A DNA stretch of 64,000 nt from Scortum barcoo (Eukaryota; Chordata; Actinopteri; Centrarchiformes; Terapontidae), in the NCBI GenBank assembly GCA_023238725.1, contig CM041546.1:24816085-24880084 (forward strand), written 5' to 3'. Positions 46,801 to 59,300 of the stretch are shown piece by piece; the first letter of the stretch is position 1, and each line of letters opens with the position of its first letter. Both the position numbers and the translations under genes were made by a program. The notes under the pieces are model-generated. The model was not told the origin of the DNA, searched no databases, and saw nothing but the letters and a program-made list of their open reading frames with translations.

Positions 46801-49800
46801 AGTAATCGTCCCAGTTTCAGGCCTGGCTTAGAGGGAGGCAGTTCTGATGATGAGGCTTTGAGTGGCCGTGGCGGTCCTTCTCTGTCTGGGATTGAACACA
46901 GACGATCTGCTGAAGGTCAAGTCATCAACCCTCCAGTCACAGGTGCACTGTGTAGCTGAAAACTCCTTCAAGGCTTTACTCTTTTCTTTTTTTTCTTTTT
47001 GGTTCTCTGGCTGTGTCAGAGTTTGTGTTTGAGTGCAGGTGAGTGCATGTAAAAGCTTGATATGCATTCAACAAGGAGCTGATGACCATAAACCTGCTTA
47101 AGACAGATTTTTCTGCCAGCCAGTCTAGTCCGTCTCCTTAAACCTTTAGATGACCACTTGTTTGCTTGCAACTCCAGGGGATGGAGGAGGTGGGGATGGG
47201 AGCAGTGGGAGTGAGGAAAGCGGAAATGACGGTGGAGTTTCAACCATCCCTCTCCCAGTGACTAACGTCCAGACCACCTATGATGTCTTGCGTGGGTTGG
47301 GAATTGTGGGTAGCAGTGCTGTTGGTGAAGATGAAGAGGATGATCTGAGCAGTCTCAGGAACGGTCTCTCCAGACATACTGAGGTGAGAATGAGGCTCTT
47401 GGGGAACTTGGGGAACTTTGGAAAACAGCAATGCAGAGAGGGTTATTCTGGCTGTCATACATATTGAAGACTTTCATTTTTGTATGTCTTACATATTTTT
47501 TGTTTGCCTCAGTGTTTTCATAATTTTTCTATATTCTATATTTTACTTTTATACCTAAACACTTTTTCAAATTTGCTGCTTGAATTCCACAATGTTTTAC
47601 AGATGGGTGACCGTGTGGGTCCTGTAGGAACAGGAGAGGCCAGCTTCTCTTTGGGGGCATCAGGGGGAACTCCTGTCAACTGGAGCATGGTCCTGGGCCG
47701 ACAGGAGGCACTGGTGAGTGCAGATGCGTTCCATCTCAGTATATCTATATGATCCTGCTGCTGGGCATTTTAATCAGGCTGTTCTGTGTACATAGTTATT
47801 TCATTATATAGTGTGATACTGACTTTTATTTGCAGTTGTTTTTGATTACTACTATTTACTACTACAAATGAACATTGCAATAGGGAATTTCAGAGATAAC
47901 CCAGTATAAAATGTCTTCGTTTTAAGGAAAAGTAGCAAAATGGTGAACCATCCACACTCCAACCAATGAGTCAGCTTGTTTTTTTTTTGTTTTTTTTTTT
48001 TTAAGTTAGGTTTGTGTGCCTGTTTTACAAACTGAGGACTGAGGACCATTAGCCCCAGTGTTTTTAATTATGTTGTAACACAAACCATTTATGCTTTTGC
48101 CACTTACATTAACTGAGTGAAAAATTGAAAACAAGAGTAGAACAAACAACAACAACATGATGTGAAGCACTGTACAGTGAGAACACATGAATCAAATAAA
48201 AGCTACAAAGGCTGAATTACTAACAAATATGATAAGCTGTCAAGGTTCTGATTGTCAATGTGGCTCTGATTTGAATGCCAGGATGCCATGGAGAGCACAG
48301 AGGCTGGGCCCACTGGACTATTAGATTCTGTCTATCTAAGGAGTGGAGCCGGACTCAGGAGACCGCAGGACTCAGCAAATCTAACCACCTCCCACCTTCA
48401 AGGCACCCAGGGGACCTTCCACCTCTCCCAGGTAAAATATGGTTCTATAAAGACATAAGTGTACATTTCTGCTTAAATATCAACATTATGTGCAAAGAAT
48501 CACAACAGAGAAACTCTCGTGGCAGTCTGGCCTTTTTAGTTGGGTTTGTGCCTTTGCACACCTACTGGCATAGTGCATGGAGAAGGCAATCCTGAAGATG
48601 GAAATGCCAACAGTATTTGGTATTGCCCAGACCTCATCAAAATAGCTGTGGCAGTTCCACTGCAAGTGGATGGAGTATGTTATATTCTGCATTTAACATA
48701 TTTATAATAAAATATTAAAATAAAAGTATCAGAACAAATTTTCACTGTTATTCAGCCTATTTACCTCTGTCAATCACCCTCAGGTTCTGCACCCAGAATG
48801 CAATGATGATGAAGGACTAGATGTGCCTGATGGTGCCAGGCCTTCTCTGGGCTTAAGGGGTGGGCCTTGTGGTGATGTGACAGGTGCAGAGATTTCAGGC
48901 AGTACAAGTGAGGATGACAACAATCCCCTTTCCACCTCACTGGAACCAAAGTATTTCTCCCAGAGCTTCCACCAGGAACAAGAAGATTCAGATGATGGGT
49001 GGAACCACTGTCCTGACAACCTTGAGATGGAGTTCCAACAAGGTTGGTTTTATCGTTGATGTCTAGATCAGGCATTTACTGAGCTGACAGAAAGTCTTCA
49101 AACCTAATATTACATACTGTAATATGTTAACAACATTGCTTGTCTCTTCAGGTGCCAGTGCCACTCATAATGTTGTATACCAAAATGAGGAAGGGCAGTG
49201 GGTGACAGACCTGGCATATTACTCCTCCTTCGAGAAAGAGGTTGATGGGAAGACATCAGACAATGTTGGCCAGTTTCAGACTGAGGACTTTGTTCCTGCC
49301 AGTACGTACCAAGTCCATAGCTTTGTTGTAATACTATGGATTTGTTCTAGTGCAGTGTTTTTGGTAATGCAACATACTGTGAATACATTGAAGCTTAGTT
49401 TGTTTTTCTCATCTATAGGTGATGCTATGGAAAAGATAGTTAAGGACCAAGAGGAATTTGAGAAGGAGCACCAATTCATGCAGGTATGCAGCCTTTTCCT
49501 TCATATTTGCATTTTTCTATTCAGAAAACTGACTTAAAAAATTAACATTAACCCTGATGAGCTGAGTGACAACGGAAGACAGAATTCACAGCGTCATACA
49601 TCTGTTACCACAAAATACCTGAGTCACTGGGATTATATAGTTTGCCATAAACAGGGGAACGTAATCAAATAAATTTTGAATGAATCTCGTGGTTTATTGT
49701 GAATATTGCTGTTCACACAGGAAGAGAAGATTGAACCAGCCACTAGCAACAGCACCTTCAGCAGTGACTCATCTTGGAAGCATCCAAACAACGGCCACAT

Positions 49801-50382
49801 CCTGATGAGAGCCTCCCAGGTGTCCTCAGAGTTTAAGCAAGGGGATCACAGCTATCTACGACTCTCTTTGGGACAGTTTTTTGGACAACGCTCTGAAGCT
49901 CTGGGTTGTCTGGGCACCACTGATGATGTGGATGGGGTTAAACGGGTCAGTAACTACCTTCTCAGGGTAATACAAATAAAAAATGTTCTTTCTCTCAGTC
50001 TCTTGGGGTGTTCATATGGAAATTAAGAATTCATTCTTGAATAAAGGAATGTATTTCAACATTGATATGCAGCTGGTGTCTGAAGGCTGACAAGGTCTCG
50101 CTGATGAGGTCTCCTGCCAGTATATTTATATTTTTTTTTGTTTGCATGAGAGACTCCAGAAATAATTGACTGAGCTGAAGAGGATTTTGTTTCAGTTAAT
50201 ATTTTAACGTGTATTAAAAGCTTGTTCTTTGTTCCTCTAGCCGTCCTTTGGCTACATCATTACCTCTCCAGAGAAACGGGAACCATTTCCACTAATTCAT
50301 CCCACAGAATTGTCAGCTACAGACAACTCTTCTCACAATGACCCACTCGAACTCAGTGAAGCAGACAAGACGCTCAACCCAG
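43891..50382 (+). other. cep192: cep192 coding-exon map, part 1 (coding exons 1-17)
   Basis: 43,891-44,063; 44,490-44,600; 44,906-45,063; 45,250-45,311; 45,569-45,719; 45,881-45,993; 46,131-46,220; 46,502-46,654; 46,792-46,942; 47,178-47,383; 47,603-47,713; 48,282-48,431; 48,784-49,042; 49,152-49,301; 49,419-49,483; 49,721-49,945; 50,241-50,382. Each junction keeps frame. The exon ending 46,654 has a weak donor (GTCAAA followed by T13). The exon starting 46,131 has an AAAG acceptor. Confidence 0.88.
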
Positions 50383-53300
50383 GTGTGTTGGCTTTGTTGC
50401 TGAGGCTGAAGAATAATTTTCTAGGCATGTGCAGCAGTACCTGATCTTTTCTGTGTTTTGCTTAGTTTAAAAAAAATTACACTGTGCTTCTGACTGTTTC
50501 TCTTTATCTGCTTGTAGAGGACCTGGACAAAACTCTTGAGGCACCAGGAGGAAGGATTTCACCAAAAGGTGATACTGACCCAGAACCATGTGAACAGGAG
50601 GTACAGGGATCGTTTTGATATGTTGATACTTGAATATCTCCATTTAAGATTACATGCACAGTAATATGGCTGTCTAACATAAAATCACTTCTCTTCTTCA
50701 GGATGATACTGTTAAAGCTGCACTGCCTGACCACAGTGAGGGTTCTGGCTCTGAGTTAACCTTGGGTAACCAAAGTTGTGCGTCCCCTGACAATAACAGC
50801 AGCCATCTGATACTGAGTATCAGCACTATTGCTTCAGCCATTGCTGATGCATCCATCAGCACTGACCCATCGCAGCTCGCTGCCATGATCATGGAGCTGT
50901 CCAAGAGGAGTAGGGCGAGGAATCGACCTGCTGTCAACTGCACAGAGGAACCACACCCAACTGAACATGTGGGCTTTGAGATTTTTTATTTAAAGTATTA
51001 CTCTTGTATTTAATAGAATGCATTTTAAGTTGGTCATCACCATGCACTTTGTAAGTGCTCTCAAACTGAGGTTTACACATTTTATTTTCTGGGGTTCGAA
51101 CATTACAGTAATCAAATAGCTTGACCCTGGACGAATGCTTCGGTGTCAACATTCCATATGAAAAGGGTATCAATAGAGCTAACTGGAAAAAAAATACTTT
51201 CATGCAGTCAGTCTATATGTTTGCACTGATTCATGTGAAGTACTTCACTTATGATCCGTGGTGCAGGAATTGGCAACAAAACTATCTTTTCAACTTTTTA
51301 AATGTGTCTTCTGAATTTGAAGGTTTATCTAAAAATCAACATTTTAAACAAACAACATTTTGCTTTCTACTTAGATTCTTCTTGAGCCAGATCAGAGTGC
51401 CCTGTTGGACACACTACAGAGAAGCATGTGTGTTGGAGAGCTGAGTGCCTTTGACATGGAGAAATACCTGAAAAAGACAGATGTGTCAGGCAGTAGCGAT
51501 ACCTCTGTGGCACACACTACCTTTGACCTGACCAGCTGGGCCGACAACCTCAGCAGCTCTCAAAGGAACCCTCAGGCTGGATGTCCTGAGGAACATGAGG
51601 GCTCAGTTCAGCAAGTGGGTAGTGAGACTCAACAGAAGCCCACAAGTACCAAAACTGAGGAGCAAGACAGACAAGGAGAGAAGACTTTAAACACTAGATC
51701 ATCTGCAGTGTCCCTTTCTAATGCATTGTCAGGTCATAAGAGAGATTCCAGAAGCAGCTCTATTCCTCGTCCTTGTGTGTCCGTCAATTCTGCTAGAAGG
51801 TCTGTGGGCTCAGGGCCGTCTTCTTCTCTGAAGCCCTCTGCAGACAAAAAGGCAGCATGTGATAACTCTGGTTCATCTGCTGCCAAGCCTTTCTCAGTCA
51901 GGTCATTCACAGAGAATTTAGTCAAGCCAGGAGAACTTAGCCCACAAGCATCCAAAAAGAATGTGTCTTCCTTAGAAATATCACAAAAGGGCAATAAAAG
52001 CTGTGCTACCTCACCTGGCTTGCCCAGAACGTCACCCGAACGGAGGAAAGAGCAGTCAGGCCTGTCTTGCTTTGAAGGTTCCTCTCCTCCACCACAGAGG
52101 ATGAGGAGTGGAGGCCAGCAGCAGCAGAACAGACCCAGTAACTCTCCAGAGAATAAACCACCACCACCCAGGAATATTACGACTGCTGCACCGTCTCGTA
52201 CCTCTGTGGAGAAGCATGTTGGCTTCACTTGCCAAAACACCCAGCCTCCAGGAGACTCTGCATCTGGTAAGTGAAAATCAGAAATATGGGCCTCTGATTA
52301 CAACTGTGGCATGTGTGCTGTTTACATCAGACAACTCTAGAGAACAGTAGCCACCATATTGTTCATGATTAGATTGTATTTTCCTTGTGAGAATACTTAC
52401 ATAACATCAGGAATGTGTATGTTAACTTTGATAACTCTTTTCCAGAACTGGTGAAGCGTTTTTCTGAACCCTTTGTGGAAGAGACACACTGCTTCAGACC
52501 GTCAACCTCTCCTCTTACTCACTCCTCTCCAAGTCAAACCTCCTTTCCCAGTGCTGAAAGGTATTGTATCACACATGGCCGCTATCAAGCCAAAACGATA
52601 ACTTGACAGGAAAGGAAGTGTCACATTAATCCTAAATATGTACTCTGGTGTCTAGTCTGCTCTGATTTAAGTTTCTGCTCTGGTAGCTAATGCACATTAA
52701 TACTGACAGGCACTGGACATGTGCACTTTATTCACTCATTTATTACTTTGTTCCCATGTTATCTTGTCTCTCCAGTATGACATCACCTGTGTCGCCCAGT
52801 GGTGGTCTGGCAAACAGACGTCCAGGTTTTGACCTCTCTCCTCAGTCTACCTGCTCCAGTCCTGGTCTCAGCAGACTCACTTATATCTCAATGAATGATG
52901 GCACTGTCATACCTACGCCCGAGAGGCAAAAGGTGCGTCAGCAGTATGCCTAACTGTGGCTGCCACAAAGCTGAAGGTTCCTTTCTTATTGCATGAGACA
53001 TAATGTCTGTGCGCCCTGAATCCATTTGTTTTTAGGAGTACACGTTTTCTCAGATTTTGGTTTTCTGTATCAGTTGTCATTGATGAAATGGTTGTAGTTA
53101 TGTGTTGATCATGAGTATGATATTTATTGTCTCGGATTGTTTTGCCCTCCACAGAACAACTACACCATGGCACTGAGCACCACCATCGTCCGATTCAGTC
53201 CAACTCCACCTGTGGAACCGGATGCACAGTCTAACCTCGATATTCTTGGACCGCCCAAAAGCCTGGACCAGGTGCAACCACAGCACTCTAAAAGTCTGGA

Positions 53301-56300
53301 CCCACTGCCAACACAGCAGTGTAAAAGCCCGGAGCCTTCATGCAGTGGTTCTGCTCTGAGCTGTACTCGCAGCCAGAGTGAATGTAACTACCACTGCCCT
53401 GGGGACAGAACTGATGATCTTTTGACAGGTTGCAGGAACCACAAGTACCTGTCTGAGAATGTAAGGCAGCTCACTAAAATGGACTCGGGCTATTGCAGTA
53501 ATCTGAACATTCAGCAGACTAACAGCACTGCAGCTCCTCAGAGCTCTCAGCGTTGGGGAGCTGCTAGTTCGGTGTCATCGTCAATTTACCCTGGTGGCCT
53601 TGGCATGCCTCCGACCTACTCAGCAGAGGGACTTCACTACATGCCCATCCCCAGCTTTAAGCCCCAGTGTACTGGCTTGATTGACCTTCCTCAACAAGGA
53701 GATATGCAGTCCCTCCTCGCTGGACGCTCCCTTTTCAACTCCCAGCTGGCTCAGCAGTATTTGGGACCAGAAGCTCCAGTACATCCTGGTGCTTATCATG
53801 GGGGACCAACAGGAAATGGTCTCTTCAGTGTATCCTCTAGAGGCATGTCTTTTCTCTCTGCTTTGAAAAAGATATTGAGCTATGTCTGACAAAACGCAAA
53901 AATACTGTCAACATTTAATGATGTAACAGAATGGTTAAACTCATAAAACATACTTGTTTAATGATTCTGCTTCCATTTTTTTCAGGCATACCTGACAATG
54001 ATCTCACAGTGAGACACGCAGGGACCCATCACCTCCCAAGACACCATCATAGCCAGCAGGACATGGGAATGATGGGAAAACCCTTCAGCCAATTTGGTGC
54101 AGAGCCACTGGTGGCAGGAGGTCTTGAAGAACTGAGAGGTAGCAGGGGTCTTTGTGTTTATTGGAAGTTACTTCACCGGTTTACTATCTGTGTATTTCTT
54201 TAAAATGAGAAAAAATATGTACAATGTTTTGACTAAAATGAGATTAGACTTTTATCAGCATGTTTATTCTTCATACCTCAACTCATCATGTCTGTGAGCA
54301 ACAGTCTGTAAAGTACAGGAAAGTAATCATTTTCTTGTGCATAGCAGAAAATTGCAACAAGCAATTTAACACTTGAATTTTTAATAGCTGCAATCAATTA
54401 TAGTGTTCAAGTCTTTGCACTTCATTGTCTTCAGTTACAATGAGTACATTACTTAGCTCTTCTTCTGCATGGAGGGGCAGCATTTCTCTGTAACAGCTAT
54501 GCCCGTTTCACTGTCATCCTCAGGCCAAGTGGTGGTGCCAGAAGAACTGCGGTTCCCTCATGCCTGCTGTGTAGGCATTGCCTCACAGACTTCCCTCAGC
54601 CTCTTCAACCCCTCTGAGCGATGGCAGCAAGTGTCAATCACTATCACCAGCCTGGCCATCGATGGAGAAAAGGTGAGCAGAAAACAGAGTTGTTATTGCT
54701 TGTTATTAGCTGCCTAAAAATTGAGACGCACACAGGTTAAACACAGGTCACTGTAAAAAATCAGGCTAAAAAAAAAACTGACAACACTCACTTTAATTAT
54801 CCTTTTTTCGTGTGTCTTTGATGCCCATCCCTACAGGTGGACAGTTTGCCGTACCAGTGGCTTATGGTGAAGAACAAGACGATCATTGGCCCTAAGAGCA
54901 CAGAGGAGCAGAAGGTGTTGTTCGTCCCCCCACAGGCCGGCGTCTACCAGTGTGTCCTCAGTGTTTGCTCCTGGCCCGCATCTGCCGAGACAGAGGTCGC
55001 TGCCAGGGCCACCATCTTTGCTAAAAGGGTGGTACTGGTTGCCATAGCAGAGAATCCTGCACTAGAGGTGAGGGCCTCAGTTCATAGATCATCACTCTCT
55101 TTACCTCTCTGCTACATAAGGAACCACATAAAGTAAAATCCTAAAGGGTGAAGATTCATGTACAGATGTGGTGCTTTGAGATGACACAAAAATGAAATTA
55201 AATATGTTGCGTAGCATGTATGACAGCATCTGCCGTTCATTTTGATTCTCAGGTTGAAGTAAGCAAATCTGGCTGTCTGGATTTTGGAGATCTTCCAGGA
55301 GGCAGCGCCAAATGCCTCCCTCTCAAACTGCTCAATAGGACTCATGCTACAGTGCCCATCCGTCTTGTCATCAGCGCAGTGAGTCAACATGATATATTTC
55401 TACATGTTCTCAGATACCTTTCTGTCAGACATACAGGCTACTGATCCACAACTGTGACACAGTGACCTCCAGTGGTAGCAGTGGGGTTTTCACATGATAG
55501 AACGGTGTAAGGCTTAAAGACATGACATTTAAATGCAGCTTATGAGGCCTAATAAGCAGCGTTTAAGACATCATGTGACCTATAGTTCATCGAATAGTTT
55601 AAACCTCGTATAAGCTAATGACAGAGCAAGTTGAGTTGAGAATTGTTAATGATGTTTTGGCATAATGAGAGCAGCTAAGAACAAACAAAATCTTTTTGAG
55701 CGATCTCTTCCTATAATGCTAATGATTAAGTAAATATTAATAATAATTTATTTTAAGGTCATTGGATGCAATTGGTCCTAAATCCTAAAATAAGTCTTTT
55801 ATGTCTCTGCTCCAGCTTAATTTGAGATTTTCTGGGAGAGTTAAATAGCTTTTTAACATTGTTGCTTTCACATTTTACATCTGATTTCTCCAGAACGCTA
55901 CAGCATGGCGATGCTTCACCTTTTCCAAGCAACCTGTTTCCATGACATCTGAGGCAACACAGCAGGCTGGACACATGACGCCAGTGTCCTCTCCCTCGGT
56001 GATGAATCACGTGTTGCATGCCAGTTACGGAGAGGTTAGAATTGCCAAATAATTACTACTTCATTTAGCATCACAGTTATACAAGTATAACTTACAGAAT
56101 GATTGCATGCTACAGTGTTTTGATTAATATGTTCTGCGGCAATTGCGATATTCATCAAAATGAATCACTGTGTCTTCAGTTGATTTCAGGTAATGCAGTT
56201 TCACAGATTCAGTCTGATTCTGTCACTTACTGAGCAGTGAAATTCATTCTATCTCACAATAAATGTTAATTTCTTTTCAGAATCCACAGAGCTTCATGGT

Positions 56301-59300
56301 CTGGGTTCACTTCAAGGCCCCTCAGAAGTACACCGTTTCCTCTGGTAATCAATCTGGATACTTGAATAGAATTACTACTGAATATCTCAACATAATAATC
56401 TAAGACATTTTTACATTTGCATTTAAATTTTCTAAAGTAAGTATCCCAAAACAAACCTCTTTCTGGCAATTCTTCATGGCTGTGTGTGTCAGGAGAGCTC
56501 GGCCCGCCTGATGAGTACAGTGCTCGGGTGGACATTGAAGTGGACTCTCCTGGTCCGAGTCATGTGATCAGGAGTATTCCCTTGAGGGCCAGGTCTGGAA
56601 CTGCAAGGGTCCATGCTCCTAAAGACCTGCAGGTACTCAACCTGCCATATGGCTTTTGTTTGTTTTTTTTTTACAATGTAATGTTGTGCAGAGCTACACA
56701 AGATACTGTTGTGTATGTCTTGTCTTTTGTGTAAATCTTCGTAGTGTGGGCTTCTCTTAGACCAATTTTTGCTTTAGTGACCACTATGGGAACTTCAGCT
56801 TATCAGTCGTTTCAGATTTCTGTATTAACAGCAATGAGAGTCTCACCTATCTAAAGGGATTTGCAGGTCTGTTTCTCTCCTGTTAAGCTCTCATAATTGA
56901 TAACTGATATCAAAGTACATGTTTCAAACCAGCTACTCCCATTTGGATGCTTGTTGTTTAACCCAATGGGCTGCATAACTCCCTTATGCTATATTATCTG
57001 ATGACCCACTGCTTTTTAAAATGTAGGTGATGGTCTGTCTATCTGGACATAAAAATCAGATGTTTTTTTACCTAATGTCAAATGAATCTAGCAATTTCAA
57101 ATCTCACACAGTTTTATTTGACTTTAGGTTTGACATAAAACTACCTAAACAAAAATTATCCTGTTTTATTCCTTCTTCAACTTTTCTTGGCCTTTGCAGA
57201 GTTGGTAGTCAACTGCTTTTTGTCCTTCTTTTGTCTAGACTGTCAGCCTGTCTGCTCCGCTGGGTAAATCTAGTCAACAGATGCTGCCATTAAAAAATGC
57301 AGGAAACATTGACGTGCAGCTGAAACTCAAGGTAATTCTGACCTTTACTTTTCTTATTAGATGTGGGGTTTAGGTAAGCCTGTGACATTTTGGGCTCAGA
57401 CTGTGGCACATACAGGGGATTGATTGATATTTTTCTCCTGTTTTTCTTGTTTTCTGCTTTTTTTTTTAACTTTCTTCCTGTCTTTGTTCTCCTGTTCTTT
57501 CTCTTTTTAACATCTCTCTTTTTGTTCTTGCTTATTGTCAATTTTTACTTTCTCTCCTGCTTCCTCTTTTTTGCCTCTCCTATCTCATGTTCTGTTCTCC
57601 ATCTCTTAATCCTTCATGCCTCTGAACATTCAACCTTTTCTCGTTCATCCTTCTGTTTGCACTGTTCTTCTCACCTCTATTCCCTCTCATTGTCTCTCTT
57701 TCATTCATGTCTATAGACCAGTGATGCTGAGGACAGTTTCTCTGTGGCACCTGATGAGCTGTCTGTAAGAGTGGGAGAGGAGCAAGGCATTGCGATCTCC
57801 TTCAAAGCACAGGGCAACAAGAAATACAGAGAAAGGTAAACAAACACCTACTGCTTTTACATGGGCAAAAGTAGTTACTGTGGGTTTCCTGCACAGCCAG
57901 ATTTAGTACAAGTTGTGGAAATGACACCACATTTCTATTTCATAATAGGAGTAAGATACCGAAGAAACACAGTTAACAACACTACATTTTTTTCCAGCAA
58001 CCTATTACTTGCTGTTTTCTTGTACCATATTTAACACACATTTTTGTTTTAATGCACTTGGTGTGCTTGCTCTGAAGTAATCCCCTCAGTTGGGTCATAA
58101 TTTGGATAAAGGGTTTGTGAGCATCAGTCTTTGCAAATATACTCTTAATTAAATTAATGAAGTTGGTTTTGCTTGTTGTGTTGCAGCCTTCTCACCATCA
58201 TGGTGCTGCCATCAGGTCCTCAGTATGAGGTAACCCTGAAAGGAGAAGTTGTCCCAGAGGATTCTGGGAAACCTGCCATTGCCCCTGCTGCTGTCTTTGG
58301 TCCTGGTTTGACCAACGATGTTCCGCCAATTCTCTCTAATAAACAGTTCGTAGCCTGGGGAGGGGTCACTCTGGGACGAGCTGTGTAAGCAACTTTTCAG
58401 TATTTCATTAATTTCAGTATTCCTTGGTTACAGGAAAAAAAAATTTGTTATCAATTATTCACTGGAATGTAATCAATAAAAACTCAAGGCACACTGGTCC
58501 ATCTTATTCTATTAAGGCTTATATAATGTTATTCATGAGGAGGGATAGAGGATGTCTGCAGGGAGTGTTGTTTCTCAGAAGCTATTTCAACATAATGCAC
58601 ATTTTATTTATACTCACTGAAGGGAGGTGAAGTGTAGACAGAAGTAAGAAAGCTAACTCCCCCCACAGGATGGACGTATTCTGTAAAGGTTTGACTTTCC
58701 TATTCTGCAAAATTTCGGACATCTAGTTAATGCCTCAAAAGCTCAAAGCAAAGTTTATCAAAGTTATCAAGGTTGACAGGTATTCCTGCGCACTGACAGT
58801 TATCACATTAAAAAAACTGCCATTGTTTTCCAGCCAACAGAAGCTGGTTCTAAGGAACAACTCAAACAACGCCACACAGCAGCTGCGTTTGCTTATCCGT
58901 GGACAAGACCAGGACTGTTTTCAGGTAGACTGGAGTTTTTGCATATTTGGAATCTGAAAATGAAAGAGTAGAGGGGGGGGGGGGGGATAAACAAACAAAA
59001 TCCATTAGACAAAAACGTCATCTTTGTCAGAAATCTACACACATCCTACATTACCCACAATACAACTCGATCGCTTGCAATTCTTCTCAAGGTTAAGGAG
59101 TGTAAAGCTAGTAGCAGCTAATGTAGTCTTGAGCCTTAAGCGGAGATGAGGTCTGGTAAAACGTTTCCAATTTTAAAAACGTGTCTGGGTCGGGGCTCAA
59201 GATTACATCACTTGAGGCAATTTGTCAGAACTTACTTGTCTCTGTGTGATGCCACAGAAGTTGTCATTTAACAATACAGTATTTGCCTTGAATTTCTTTT

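Noticed and set aside
51734..52240. Long open frame (168 codons) on the minus strand opposite the largest cep192 exon
   Set aside because: It is the antisense shadow of a Ser/Pro-rich coding exon. It has no splice context, no family similarity and low-complexity composition.
53830..53985. U12-type intron in cep192, because GTATCCTCT resembles the minor-spliceosome donor
   Set aside because: It would give phase 0, in which the downstream exon hits a stop, and no TTCCTTAAC-like branch site precedes the acceptor at 53,986.
57390..57716. 108-codon frame rich in Phe, Leu and Ser
   Set aside because: Translation of a long CT-rich tract before a cep192 acceptor; low complexity, not a membrane protein.
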